From Septoria linicola (taxonomy: Eukaryota; Ascomycota; Dothideomycetes; Mycosphaerellales; Mycosphaerellaceae), in contig CP099428.1 in NCBI GenBank assembly GCA_024114885.1, positions 992,001-1,056,000 of the forward strand: DNA of 64,000 nucleotides, in the 5' to 3' direction. The position numbers and the translations under genes are program-made. Below, piece after piece: positions 10,873 to 22,817 of this stretch. The notes under the pieces were generated by a model. The model did not search any database. It was not told the DNA's origin and was given only the letters and a program-made list of their open reading frames with translations. Numbering within the stretch: the first letter of the stretch is position 1; every line of letters starts with the position of its first letter.

Positions 10873-12922
10873 ATGTCTGCAGCAACTGTTGTGAACGGCA
10901 ACAGCTCAACATTGGAGGCCGGTAGCCATCTACACCACTCTGGAGCTGCCGATTTCCCAGAGATCACACCAGAGAAGCTGGCAATCATGAAGCTCGGATC
11001 CTCGCTCAATGAGGACAGAGACGTCTTCAGCGATCCTGGAACGCCTAGTCGCTATGGTAAATCCCTCAGCTTCAGCAACAGAGCTCAAGGAGGCTCTCGG
11101 TCAATGACCCGGACGACTCGCCAAGTCAGCGGCGCCACTCGCAGGACCAGCTCTTTCCTCCACAACCACCGCAGCAAGATGTCGGTTGAGCTTACCCATC
11201 AAGCTGAAGGCAAGTTTTTCTCTCTGATCGAACTCATGTCCAATGCCTCGAAAGAGGCGTCGTCGCTCAAAGAGTATTGGGCAAGGCTCATGTCTGATCG
11301 TGAATCCTTTGACCAAGAACGCGAGGAGCTCTTGTCCCAGATCGAGGAGATTACCGAGACTCTCGAACAGAAAGAGAGCCAGCATCACGATCATGGCCGG
11401 GCACTCGGAGAGAGGAAGAAGGAAGTCGAGAAGCTGCTTATTGAGCTATCCTCTGCACTCAACAACATCACGATCGAGAAGAAGAAAGTTGCGGAGCGTG
11501 ACCATGAGCTCGAGCGTAGTCGCACTGAGCTGAGCGACGTGAAGATCAACATCTCACGGAACCAGATCGAGCATGACAGAGTCAAGGCTGAGCTTGAGAG
11601 TGCTTTCGCTAGGCTCCGACATGTCGAGAGCGAACGTGATCATGCTAGAGAGGATACCGAAAAGTATCGAGGCGAGCTTCGTACCTTTACTCGCGAGCAT
11701 GCCGAGCTCAAGGGCAGAAACGGAGATCTTACAGACCGCTGGGAGGCATCTCGCAAGGAAGTGTCCATCCTGACCAACCGCCTGTCCGCTTGGGAGCACG
11801 AGCGTGACACCTTCCTTGTCGAGAAGGATCGTCTGAGAGAAGAGCTTCGGAAGGTCACTGTCAGGTCTGAAGAGACATCAAGAGAGCTTACCGAGCTTAC
11901 TGACAGGTACGAGCGCCTGCAGCGTGAGTCTCGTCAGCTCAAAGAGAGCATCCACTTCGTCGAGTCCGAGCGTGATGACCATTCCTCCACCATCGATCGT
12001 CTTCGTCTTGAGCTGAGGACCAAGACCACTGGCATCGAAGATGTTGAAGCACGGCTCGCAGATATCACACTGAAGTACGAGCAATCCAAGAGAGAGGTCA
12101 CCAGCAAGGATGACAGGCTTCGTGACGTCGACAGCGAGATCTCTGATCTCCGCCACCGCCTCGAGCGACACCATGAAGAGCACCGCACCTTGATCATTGA
12201 GAAGGACCAATTCAAGGACGACCTTGACCACGAGCGCCACACTTCTTCAGACAGGCAGCGCCAGCTCACCACCCTCCAGGAGACTCTCTCTCGTACGGAG
12301 GCTAGCCTCACTGAGGTTCGCTCGGAGATTGTCAGCACAACAGAACGTATCAAGCACATTGAGCATGAGCGTGATGATGCTCGTCACCATCACGGTCACT
12401 TGAGCTCCGAGATCCACCAGCTCAAGGAGCGCGTGACACTTCTTCAAGCTGAAGTGCGTACTGTCACTGAGCATCGCGACCGTGCTCGTGGTGAGCTCGA
12501 GGATGTCAAGCGCAGATACGAAGAGTATACCGAGAGCATCAACGAGTATAAGGATGACAGCGGCGAGCTGGAGTACGAGATCGATAGCCTTCGCTCCATG
12601 CTGACTGAGGCTCAGAAGCAGCGTGAAAGAGCTATCGCCAGCCGCGCTGAGGCCGATCGTCAGAGGGACGAGTACATCGCGAAGTATGAGGTAAGTCTGA
12701 CGTCCATTATTGATCTGGAAGTAGTCCCTGGCTAATGTTCCCGTCGCGTAATAGGAGAAGTGTCGCGAGATGGAGAAGTATGCGGAGTCTCAAAGGAGCC
12801 ACTACCACTCTCACTCACACGGAAGAAGCGCGGGCGGATCCTCCGTCACGCGCACCGTCACCAGGAGCGGGTCGTCTTTTCACAAGAATGCGTCGGTGGA
12901 TGCCAATGGGAACAACGAGTAA
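10873..12922 (+). CDS. Long coiled-coil protein, function unknown
   Basis: Exons 10873-12690 and 12755-12922, 64-nt GT-AG intron; 661 aa. The ATG at 10873 (MSAATVVNG) is the first methionine of the frame. Residues 1-110 are polar and Ser/Thr/Arg rich (possible phosphorylation region). About 115 to 615 is nearly continuous heptad-type sequence very rich in Glu, Arg, Lys and His, broken only by short kinks, so a long parallel coiled-coil rod is expected. The tail after the intron is Ser/His/Gly rich (SHYHSHSHGR) and ends GNNE. No motor, membrane or zinc domain is visible. Similar architecture occurs in cytoskeletal, septal and vesicle-tethering proteins, but no named family is recognised. Confidence 0.8.
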
Positions 12923-14160
12923 ACAAAGGCTTGTCACTGTCATTGAGGAGTAAGGCATGCCGAGAAAAGTCTTTCGGTCGTCGCGGAAGTGTTGTAGGTC
13001 GAGGAGTGCTTCGTGAGAAGTGTTTTGTAACACTAAGGGAGGTATCGTCAACCATGATGATGGTGAACACTTTCCATAGTCGAAATAGCCACGAATTGCG
13101 TCCGCACTTGCTATCAGTTCAAAGCATACCTCATTCTTGTCAAGACGGAGATATCAAGCGTGATCCTGCGCAGTACACTACGCTTCCAAGGCTCAAGTTG
13201 GCTGCCGAGTCATAAAATGGAGGAGGGACTGCGCTCGTCGGCGGAGTCTCAAGGTAGCTTCGTTTGTCGAGCAGTTCGTCTTGCACTCTGACATCAGTCG
13301 TCGTAACTCCTCATGTTCGTCCTGCTCAGCGCAAGCTGAGACACTCCTATCATTCCAAAGATGTTGTTGACAACAGACGAGCAGCGTGTGACAAGGTGGC
13401 ATACGCTGCATACGCGACTGTGGCAACGAGAAAGTATCCTTGTCAAAACATCACGAAGTCCATGAAGAGCCAAGAGATCTTGCAGGGTTCCCTTGAACAC
13501 GACTGACTCCTCGAAGTCTAGCGCGGAACCATGCGTCTCTAATTTCATCCACATCCGTGGCCCGAAATTCTGAACTTGATGCTTCTCCTCTTTTCATTCG
13601 TACCGCGAGTCGACAATCATCATGCAAATCCACCTGCTGAGGTCCATGGGGAGCTCAAGGAAGACACAGGTCCATGCAACCCAAGCTATTCCTGAGAGCT
13701 CTTCTGCAGGTAACAAGTCCAAGACTCCCAAAATATGCAAGCCGGCCGTTGAGGGAGATCCGTAGATTGATGGCTTCTCGCGCCAGTCGCCTCCCACCCA
13801 ATGAATGCGCTTCCAGCTCCGACGCTACACTGCATAAGGAAGAGAACATCCGTGCTTTCAAGGTCGAGCTTCCCCAGAACTGACCCGGCTAGGTTTATGT
13901 TTATATGAGCCCAGGGATGTGAGCACTTACCTCCTATATTAACAGGCCCTCGCACTTTCCGACCCAGGGCAACGAGTATCTCTGTCTGTCGCTTCTTGTC
14001 ACTCGCTGAAGAAAAGTCCGTTATTGATTCTATTCTCTTTCCGCACACATCCAACGACGATTACCATCAATCAAAGCTCACGAGCACTCCAACGAACTCC
14101 ATTAATCGCTGATACATCTGTAATTCAAACATCTCACGAAATCGCGACACATCATTCACG
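12923..14160. other. Intergenic, no gene seen
   Basis: About 1.2 kb between the coiled-coil gene and the GPI-type protein. Short frames lack start, splice or domain support. The last 200 bp is pyrimidine-rich, as expected for the promoter and leader of the next gene. Confidence 0.6.
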
Positions 14161-14844
14161 ATGCACGCTTCCGCCGCATTCATCTTCGCCATTGCTGGTT
14201 TTGCCGCTGCTCAGACTGCACCATCAGGATGCGGCGAGTCGATCGACTTGATCATTGAATCGTGCTTGGGCACTGTAAGCATTTCTCGAGGTTGCCTGGG
14301 GTGAGACTGTATCTCAACAGTGATTTTCCTTAGACTCAAGCTCAATTCGATGCATGCACACCTAATGATTGGGACTGCCTCTGCGAGCAAGCCAACAGTA
14401 AGTCAGATTCGTTCTGAGACACGATATGGCCGGGGTTTTGATATTTCCGCAGACGTTCTCACATGCTACAACAACTGCCCGAGTGCTCCAGATCGATTTG
14501 GCTTTGAGCAGACCAAGGTGGCCAACTGCAACGCCGCAAGCGCGTAGGTTGACAACAAAGCTCGATGCTGCTTAGGAAACACTGACGAGGACTCCTACAG
14601 ATACGGAAGCTCATCAGCCAGCCGCACCGCTACCGGAACGTCCTCTACAGCCACCAGCAACGTCGCCGCCAGCAACTCTGCCACGAGCACCCCATCGTCC
14701 ACGACCGATGATGAAGAGTCATCGACCTCCAGCACTCGCACCGGTACCGCTGCCAGTGCGACTGCAACGAAAGACTCTGGTGCTGCTAGCGTTGCTGTCC
14801 CAGCTGGTCTTGCAGCCATGTTCGGTCTCGTCGCTTTCTTGTGA
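14161..14844 (+). CDS. Secreted 8-Cys, Ser/Thr-rich GPI-anchored-type surface protein
   Basis: Four exons: 14161-14274, 14334-14397, 14453-14543, 14601-14844; introns 55-59 nt; 170 aa. A signal peptide covers about residues 1-18 (AAFIFAIAGFAAAQ). The mature head of about 75 aa has eight cysteines, including a C-L-C pair and C-x4-C... spacing that resembles, but does not match, the CFEM pattern. The Ser/Thr-rich stalk (about 95-150) suits O-glycosylation, and the C-terminal hydrophobic run (VAVPAGLAAMFGLVAFL) is a classical GPI-attachment signal. Fungi have many 'GPI anchored serine-threonine rich' proteins of this build in the wall or plasma membrane, with unknown ligands. The three introns all fall in or next to the Cys-rich head. 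Confidence 0.82.
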
Positions 14845-15357
14845 ACAGAATACGATATCCGGCGTTGGATGAGCGAGCTTGTTTTGGTTATCAGTAGTTG
14901 GATGCAAGGAGGAGGAAGGTGCTATGCATTGAGCTCGACACTGCCGCAATGATATTTTACGTTGGGTATGAACTGCCTTTGCGTAGCTCAATCAGATGCA
15001 GAGTGTCTCATTTCACTAATGCTATCTTTGCTTACTTCACCAAGATCTGGTGTTTCCAAAGTCTCCCCATGCTTCATGGCTACCACGAACGACGGCAATC
15101 TACTGGAAGAATGCCGGCACTGTCATCGCGCTGCTAGAATGAGACCTGGAGTCCTCCATCTGACGAGCACAGTCAAAGCAGTCTAGTCCCGGAGGACTAC
15201 GGCCCGCTGAGACGAATGACTTGGAAGACGACTAATTCTGCATGCAGAGACGCAAGCACGTGGGCGACATCGATGTCTTTAGGCATGAGCCGGTCATGCC
15301 CCCCAGATCGCTATCTAGCCTCTGAGTAACCGGCCTCGCGTACTGCATACCAGTGCC
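14845..15357. other. Convergent intergenic, no gene seen
   Basis: 3' ends of the GPI-type gene and the aldo-keto reductase face each other across about 510 bp. Nothing else recognised. Confidence 0.6.
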
Positions 15358-16531
15358 CTACAATGGTGGAGTGTCGGCGAACAGAGCAGTCGCAAAGGCT
15401 TCTGGGTAGCGAGAGCCCGCTGGCTGAGCTGATTCGCATGCCTTACGAATCTCGGCCTCCTCTTCTTTGGACAACGTGATCTTCAGCGCACCCAAGTTCT
15501 CATCGACACGGTCCAAGTTGGTAGTGCCAGGAATACTATTGAAAGTCAGCGTGTATGTCCACATTACTTCACTGTATCTCAAGACTTACGGGAAGAAATC
15601 TTCTCCTTGTTTCAAGATCCAGGCTAATGTGAGCTGAGATGCCGTGACACCCTTCTTCCTCGCAAGCTCAGTAATACGATCAACAAGCTCGAGGTTTTTC
15701 GGGAAGTTTTCCTCCGAAAATCGCGGAGCGAAAGTACGGAAGTCCCCTTCCTCAAAGTCCTTGGGACTGCGGATAGTGCCACTCAGCATACCACGGCCGA
15801 TAGGGCTGTATGCAACGATGGCTGTTCCGAGCTCACGAGCTGTCTTGAGAAGACCAATCTGTGGGCTCTCGATATCCAAGCTGAAAGGCGAGTACTCGAT
15901 TTGTACTGCATCAACGTGTGCGATCTTTGATGCTCGACGCAGAGACTCGCTGCTGCACTCAGAGAGCCCAATGTACTTGATCTTGCCCTCCTGTTGCAGC
16001 TTCTTGAGCTCCTCCATGGTCTTCTCGACTGGTGTCTTGCCGTCGAGGCGATGAGCGTAGTCTGGACACGTTAGGAGCTGTCGCGATGTCCCAGTGGAAA
16101 CACTTACAAAGATCAATGTGATCGACGCCAAGCCGTGAGAGCGATTTTAAGCATGCCTTACGGGCGTACTCTGGAGAACTATCGACGTATCGAGAGCCGT
16201 CGTCTGCCACGCAGTTCGCAAACTTCGATGCGAGGAAGATCTTCTCTCTCTTGCCAGGATTTTGCTTGAACCAGTTGCCCAGCAAGTCTTCGGAGTCCTG
16301 ATACATGTCTGCTGTGTCCCAAAAGAGTTCACCTCGGTCGAAGACTCTGTCCAAGACCGCGAATCGCTCATTATCTGGCTTTGGCTTGCCATAGAAGGCC
16401 GACAAGCCCATGGTGCCGTAGCCAAGTGCTGTGACATGTGGACCATTCTTTCCGAGCTTGTGAGTAGGCAATTGGTGACCAATGGCGCCGCCAGTGGCTT
16501 GTCCGAGTACGTTCTTAATTGTTTCAGCCAT
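15358..16531 (-). CDS. Aldo-keto reductase (pyridoxal reductase-like, AKR8/AKR13 type)
   Basis: Exons 16531-16108, 16061-15590 and 15535-15358, introns 46 and 54 nt; 357 aa, usual for the subfamily. The catalytic tetrad is visible: Asp and Tyr in F-WDTADMY, Lys in FLASKF, His in YYAHRLD. The NADPH-binding end has the typical SPIGRGMLSG and IPGTTNLDRVDENLGAL segments. Members of this group (fission yeast Plr1, YakC) reduce pyridoxal or other aldehydes and quinones in the cytosol. No pathway partner adjoins it; the nearest genes are a surface protein and the 7TM-MFS fusion. Substrate is not predictable. Confidence 0.92.
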
Positions 16532-17144
16532 GTTGTTCAGTTCTGGTATACTATGAATAAAATTGGAAAATCCTTCAGAGCGCCAGTCGTAAGTTTATAA
16601 CCTGCAAACTGTCGTCCTAACAAGTGGTAGATCAATGGCTGGTATGACGTTGCTGCAAACAAATAATGATGGCGGACGGAGTTTAGAGAATTAAACGCCA
16701 CCAGCCCCGCGCTTGCTTGCTTCTGAGTGCAGTGTTTCTGCCGTGTAAGCGCACTTTAGACATCAACACATCTCCGGTGCAGCGTGGTGGCCATGCCAGA
16801 CAGCGGAGTTTGTGGCCGGAGACGGGTTGTGCATTCGGGCGCGGACAAGACGCGGCGTACAACGGCCAGACGACCACAGCAGAAATTTCACTCACGTTTA
16901 TGGAAAGCAACTAGGACGATGAAGTTTTTAGTATGTGCAAGTATATACACGGAAGAAGCTGGAAAGCACCAGGCTCATACGGCCTGCTCGGATACCACAA
17001 CGCCATTGCTAAACGATCAAACTTCACTGGGAACGCCAGCCAGGATAACTGTGCAGGCTGTCCCCAAAACGCTAGACGCATCAATGCGGAATATTCGCCC
17101 TCACCGCGTCCTGTCATCAGCCATAATCATCAATCATGGTCGGC
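16532..17144. other. Intergenic, no gene seen
   Basis: 613 bp between the start of the reductase and the end of the 7TM-MFS gene. Only unsupported short frames. Confidence 0.6.
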
Positions 17145-19763
17145 CTACTCCTCAATTGGAGTGCTGACTTTGCGCTCCCGGTACTCAACACCGCTCGAGT
17201 CTCGATTCTTCTTGCCAAAGCTCAGGAAGCTAAGTGCCCGGCTAGCACGACTACTAGTCGAACCAGGTCGATCTTCGCGGGCGCGGGACATGCTGGGATC
17301 TTTAATCGGGTCTACGACAAGTTGAGCTGCTTTCGAGATATTGAGTCCTAGAGCGAACACAGTCCCTCCTGCGAATGCTGCAACAGCCACTACCAGACTG
17401 TACGGGACACTGCGACCATTTGCCACCAGTGCTGTCGATATGGGCGAGAATATCGCGCCACCTCCAATTGATGCTGTAAGCAGCACACTGGCGAATTTGG
17501 TATGTCTACCTTGCCCTCGGAGCGCCTGAGCAAAGATCAGACTGAACAGTGGCCCCTCGCAGAAGAACACCATGGTCAGCATGGCCACTGCTGTCCCCCC
17601 GGTAAAGTGAGTGCACAGTGCGGCAAAAATGATCACACCACAGTAGAATGCCAGCAACAGCACGCGAGGAGTGATCCAGAAGCCGAGGCCGGCTGCCAGG
17701 AAACGTGAGACAGCAAACGCGGTGTGCGCGATCGCAAAGTAATTCGATCGACTGAGTTGTGGCATGGCGATGTTCAGGTACGAGCCGAAGCTGGTGCCTA
17801 CGACTTCTTGAGCGCCAACATAACAGAATTCACTGAACACTCCAAGACCTAGGATGTACCATATGATGCGCACTCCGCCGACCCTGGTCTTGTTGGCGCC
17901 GTCCATTCTCTCTGCTGCATCTTCAAGCTCGGCATCTGTGGCTTCTGGCAGCGGTAGATAGAAATACACTACCGCAAGGGCTACGGTGAACAGTGAGATG
18001 CCCAGGTATGCCCATTGTGTATTGATCAAAGAAGGCGCGTGCGAGGTCTTGTGGTAAAACGCCTTTTCGGCTATCAGAGGAGCTACCACACCTCCAACGG
18101 CTTGCACGCCTTGGCTAAAGTTGAGCCTGATTTCTGCATACTGTGCTGGACCACACAGTGCAATAAAGGCATTCGCTGACACTTCCAGCAGCGAGAGACC
18201 AAAGCCAACGATGAAATTCGTGACCAGGAATGTTGGCCACGATGTCAGGACTGCCGCTGGCCAGAATATCAAGCAACCACAAGCGTATATACTCAGTCCG
18301 ACCGGAAAGCAGGATTTGAAGCCCCAGTGCTTCAGGACCCATTGGCCGACCGAGAATGGGCCTATCAAGTAGCCACAGTAGTATGCGCTTCGAATGCCAA
18401 CAGACTGCGCAGTGGTGATACTAGCTACAGTCTGGAACTGCGTGTTCAAGACATCTACTAAGCCGTATTCGAAGCCCCAGACAAAGAACAATACTGTGAC
18501 AATCGCAACGGGGTAGAACGACTCCTGCGCAGTCATGTAAACGAAGCTCTTCTTTTGCTTCATGTTGACGAAATCGAAGAATGTAGGTGAACGTGGAGCA
18601 GTATTTCGGGTCGTATTGGTCAGCGCTGTGGGTGATCGCTCCATTGGATAGAATTCGTCCATGTCCGGCGTGGTCAAGAACTCCATCATACCCATTGCGC
18701 CTCCTTGCTCCTCTGCCTCCTCTTGGCCAGATGTTTTACCAAAATCGCGATAGTGCACCTCGTTAGGCATGTCTGGGATAGCTGGAGCTGCTTTCTGTCC
18801 TTCTGCATCAGGGCCAGAAAAGGAGCCGAAGTTTGATGGCGCATCACCGGGATCGCGGAGCATGCTAGGAAGGAACCTCGCCACAAGTGGCTTCAGTCCA
18901 GGCACGCAAGCGCACATGATGCCAACCGTTACCTCGATTGCCGACCACATGAATGAGAATGCCAGATAGAACGACGAGTCGGTCGATATGGAGTTCCTTG
19001 AGGAGTCTTCCGTGGCCTGCGCGCTTGCAATTTCGCTCAGTCGCATCTCCGCAGCAGATTGCAGATAGTGGACTCGGACCACATCAACGACTGTGACGAA
19101 GATTCCGAAGCTGAATGTTACTAGCAGAATGATCTTTTGCTTACGAGGCAGACGCATGCTCGTCAATACGGGCATCGGGAGGAACAGTATCGCAAGATCT
19201 GTTATGATGTTGAGCGGAATCGACGAGAGGTAGATGGTGAGTATGTCGGTGCACCGCGCGGTGGTCGGAGTGATCGCATAGAAAGCTGCTGACACCGGCG
19301 AACACTGGAACACTGTAATGAGCGTCAAGGCAAGTCCGCCAGCGTTGACCACAAACAGCGTGGCGTAGCATCCCCACTTGAAAAGTCTCTCAGTGGTCGA
19401 GAAAGTCAAGTAAAAGGCCAAAATCGAAGTCTTCGTCGCCATCAATGCCGGCTGATATAACACCGAGAATGCGTAATTCGACTTGCGGAGTGATGGTTGC
19501 CATGAGTCCGGGACGTCAACCTCATGGCGGCCAAGTCCATTGACAGTACCCAGACATATCGATGCGCATAAACCGACTGTGATTGCCCATGCTAGCAGCA
19601 TGAAGTAGTCGTCCCAGGTGATCTTCTTCACTATCGCGACACGCGACAGCATGCGAAAGCCGACAAATATCGTGCATACCAGCAGCATAGAGATGGTGAC
19701 CGCGAGGGTCGTCTCGCTGCGCCCATAGATGTTGCCATGATCATCGTCTTTCAAGTCCGCCAT
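17145..19763 (-). CDS. Fusion of Pth11/SAT4-type rhodopsin 7TM domain and FucP-like MFS transporter
   Basis: One intronless frame of 872 aa from an ATG at 19763. Residues about 20-300 form the fungal SAT4/rhodopsin-like domain: seven hydrophobic helices, the early ITWDDYFMLLAW motif, a conserved Cys pair in the loops, and the family's LPMPVL and FSFGIFVTVVDVVR segments. Residues 301-395 are a polar linker rich in acidic, Gly and Ser residues. From about 415 to 830 follow 12 helices of the L-fucose/glucose-galactose permease branch of the MFS (WGFEYGLVDVLN, YYCGYLIGP, ANAFIALCGP). The tail (830-872) is Ser/Arg rich and cytosolic. Pth11-type domains are proposed surface sensors and FucP proteins are proton-sugar symporters, so a sensor-transporter ('transceptor') is a reasonable guess, not shown. 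The absence of any stop or splice signal across the linker argues against two separate genes. Confidence 0.85.
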   Translation of the reverse strand: MADLKDDDHGNIYGRSETTLAVTISMLLVCTIFVGFRMLSRVAIVKKITWDDYFMLLAWAITVGLCASICLGTVNGLGRHEVDVPDSWQPSLRKSNYAFSVLYQPALMATKTSILAFYLTFSTTERLFKWGCYATLFVVNAGGLALTLITVFQCSPVSAAFYAITPTTARCTDILTIYLSSIPLNIITDLAILFLPMPVLTSMRLPRKQKIILLVTFSFGIFVTVVDVVRVHYLQSAAEMRLSEIASAQATEDSSRNSISTDSSFYLAFSFMWSAIEVTVGIMCACVPGLKPLVARFLPSMLRDPGDAPSNFGSFSGPDAEGQKAAPAIPDMPNEVHYRDFGKTSGQEEAEEQGGAMGMMEFLTTPDMDEFYPMERSPTALTNTTRNTAPRSPTFFDFVNMKQKKSFVYMTAQESFYPVAIVTVLFFVWGFEYGLVDVLNTQFQTVASITTAQSVGIRSAYYCGYLIGPFSVGQWVLKHWGFKSCFPVGLSIYACGCLIFWPAAVLTSWPTFLVTNFIVGFGLSLLEVSANAFIALCGPAQYAEIRLNFSQGVQAVGGVVAPLIAEKAFYHKTSHAPSLINTQWAYLGISLFTVALAVVYFYLPLPEATDAELEDAAERMDGANKTRVGGVRIIWYILGLGVFSEFCYVGAQEVVGTSFGSYLNIAMPQLSRSNYFAIAHTAFAVSRFLAAGLGFWITPRVLLLAFYCGVIIFAALCTHFTGGTAVAMLTMVFFCEGPLFSLIFAQALRGQGRHTKFASVLLTASIGGGAIFSPISTALVANGRSVPYSLVVAVAAFAGGTVFALGLNISKAAQLVVDPIKDPSMSRAREDRPGSTSSRASRALSFLSFGKKNRDSSGVEYRERKVSTPIEE

Positions 19764-22700
19764 CTTGTTTTATCGACTTCTCGAATTGCATACGCCCATC
19801 TCTCAGCAAGGCTGTGACGTTTCTGTCTCTTTCTCTAGCCGAATTCCTTCTTTGCTTCAGACTTTTCAATATCGCCTCCACACATCCTTCATGCCTAGTC
19901 GAAGATGGTCGTCCAAAAATGCGCCCCGGGTCCAGGTGTGCACCCTACACGTACAGTATTCCCTAGCACCGACCGGTATCAATGTGAGCAAGGTGAGACA
20001 AGGTATCGCGAGATTACCAGCTGGAAGGTAGACTCAGAAGTCAAGATGGAAAGCAACCAAGTACTGGAGAAAGCAGAGTTGGAGCCGTCGCCTCTGCCAC
20101 GCGGCTAACAATACGGTACGGTCACTCGGTCCCAGAGATGTGATGCTGAGGGAAGACTCGACGAAAGACGGAGCTTCGACTTGCCGGTGGAGAAGAAGAA
20201 ACCAGCGACAGTAATCAATGCCCCATCTTTCTGTCTTGCCCTGCCTCATGCTCACATATGGAAAGTGGTGCTAGAACCGACCGGTTCGCCTGTTGCGGCC
20301 GTGCGATTGGAGAGTGGCATCGTCATACTTTGTGGTCAGAGGGACTTGGCTGCAACCCTCTTGCGAGTTTTCCGCGAGCTACTCCACCTTTTCGCCAAAC
20401 TCTCTCTGGCCTTTCTTCTCCCGAGCGGTCGGATCGGAGAGCTAGCAACGACACGTTTGGCTCAAGTAGCCGGTCGTACTGAGGACGAAGGTACCATGTG
20501 AGCTTCTTTCTCGTGCTCTACCGCCATTGTTTGCGCTATTGGTGAGAGTCGGACAAGAGCGTAGCAGCAGGAATTGACTTCTGTCACCCCAGTCCTTGCT
20601 CTGCAGAACATAATCCCTCATCCCAGCCTCCGACACGAGAATGCTAGCTTGGTGCTCAGCGAGTGTTTCTGTTGGTGAACCGGACGCCACGGAGCGGGAA
20701 GAAGGCCCTCAGTTCCCACATCTCTCCGCAGTCAGGCCGACGCGTGCATGTTTCGTGGAGAAGGGCGCACGAGGCTTGGAGAGCATGTTGGAGCCAGTGT
20801 GAAGAACAGCACGTGTGCAACACAATTGTAACCCATCCCCACGGGGCAAGTGATGCAATGCGAAGCCATTACGTTCCCACGATCGCACGCTCGGCATGCC
20901 TCGGAACGCCACATGGGTGGTCAAGGACCTCCAGGCCTGATGAAGGGCTTGGTCTCGACCACGACGGGGAGTCTCATTTGAGAATCAAGCTCAAGCACAT
21001 GGACTCTTAGAACACTGCAACTTGCGCAGGTACAGGACAGGCATTGACGCGAAATGGTGCGACTGGTGAGAGTTTGCCTCACTTGACAGCTTGACTGCCT
21101 CTTCGAGGCCATCAGATTTGGGTCTAACGTCGGAACAACTGCGCGACGTGTCTCCCAAGCAAAGTATGCTGAAGCAGCCGAAGACCTCACCTTATGAAAC
21201 CCGAGAGCCAGGAAGATTCCACACGTGTTGATGCCGTGGCGGAAGTACATTTCCGTTCATCCCGCCTTTCAGCAGGCTACGCTTCGGTATGTCGCTGACA
21301 ACGGTCAAGCATCGCGCTGCTGTAAGTTCATCAAGGACAATGGCGGGTCCAAAGACCGCAAACTAGATCATCAATGCTCACTCGATGGTGTTCGATCCAT
21401 GTGCAACATGGCGGACTGCTGGGTTCCGCGCGTGCAACATCGTTGAGCCTGCCTAAACATTGAACTTGGTGATAGAGTTCAGTCATTGTCGTAGCGGCAT
21501 ATGTGAGCAGCACGAGGCTGACATCTGCGTGCCGTACTGACGTTCGTGAGAGAAGACTGCTCGGAACTCCGACGAGCACAGCTTGACCTCAGTTCAAGCT
21601 TAGGCACTCACCTCTCCTACAGCAAGTTCGAACCTGCAGCCATCACAGAGACAAGACTTTGAAGTGGACATTTCACTGTGTGCAAAATGTCGTCGAGGCC
21701 CCCAGGTCTTTACGAGCCAATGCATATGAGTCTGGACCGCAGGCACTCCCTCACGAGCCTTCGTAAGATAGGCCTCATCTTGCACTGCTCCCTACGAGCA
21801 TCAACTTCATGCACACCATACCTATGATCAATACTGCGGATGCGACGAACTGTTGGTTCCAATGTAGTGAGGGATCTGTGTTGCGAGCAGCATGCGTTGT
21901 AGGAGGTAGCACCACTCGTTCGCCCCCAAACTCCCAGGTACCGCTTGACTTGCGTATCTACAGGTGTCTACAGCTCATTGCGTTCATCAGGCATACGACA
22001 TTGCAGACCATGATGACTTACGTGGCCACCTTAAAAATCAAGGTTATAGCGAACTGCACTCCAGCCTGAGAAAATCATCACTCAAGCGCAAGCCCGTTGT
22101 GTCGGGTAAAGTGCGAGATGTTAGTGTCGCGCATCGCATGGACTACCTTCCATTTCCGGAAATCTTGCTTCGCATCTTCTTCTGACGATCTTATACAGAA
22201 TCTCCGCTGGACTTGAAAGTTCGCAAGCTCGCATAGGCGTGCGTATTGATACCAGACTTCGACAAGAACTCGCGGAAACATGAATCGATGTTGTACCGAT
22301 GCCACTCTGCTCACTCACAGCCCTGAACGTGGAGACAGCTGCAAGAACCACGTCTGCTGTCACGACGATCATACAGCCCCAAACCACCCTGCCACCCAGC
22401 TTGATGTTAGTGCTACCGCCATAATGCAGCTTGGCCACGTCGCTAAGCTTCGGCCGAAGCTTGTGTGCACTGCACTCCAGGCACGCGCACACAAAGCTTT
22501 TGAAGCTAATATACGGAGTACCTCGTGCCGCGGAGCTGTCGTCTTCGCAGCCCAGGCGTCGCGGCGCCCGCTCGGCTTGGGTATTTTGGACTGTCGATCG
22601 AGGTAGCTCTGGCCTTATCGTTTCACAAGAACAACGCCTGTGCCCCCAATCTCGACACACTGCTCGTTTCAATGCCTCCAAGTTCGTCCGTCCGGTGGAT

Positions 22701-22817
22701 TAGCGGTTTGATGTCAGCGTGAACAGTAGCGACGAGGAGGGCTATAAGTTGTCTCTCAGATCCTCGTTATGTCCACCTCCATCACCATTAAGTTCAGCGC
22801 GAAGACAGCGAGACAAC
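19764..22817. other. 3-kb intergenic region, no gene seen
   Basis: Upstream of the 7TM-MFS gene (on -) and of the polygalacturonase (on +). Frames up to 186 codons exist (22121-22681, minus) but their composition is not protein-like. No tRNA, transposase or repeat was recognised by eye. Confidence 0.5.
22743..22748 (+). promoter_or_regulatory. TATA-like box of the polygalacturonase gene
   Basis: TATAAG lies 70 nt upstream of the ATG at 22818, followed by a pyrimidine-rich leader, a usual arrangement for a fungal inducible gene. Confidence 0.4.

Noticed and set aside
17145..19763. Two separate adjacent genes (7TM and MFS) joined by chance
   Set aside because: No stop, no ATG with good context, and no splice signal in the linker; the frame is continuous for 872 codons. 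Kept as one gene.
21600..21700. GGTTCGAA-like motif that looks like a tRNA T-loop (minus strand)
   Set aside because: The T-stem does not pair and no acceptor, D or anticodon arms could be built around it.
22121..22681. 186-codon frame on the minus strand upstream of the polygalacturonase
   Set aside because: Composition is not protein-like (many Cys, Arg, Ser in random order), no domain, no splice support; it is a chance frame in a GC-rich gap.
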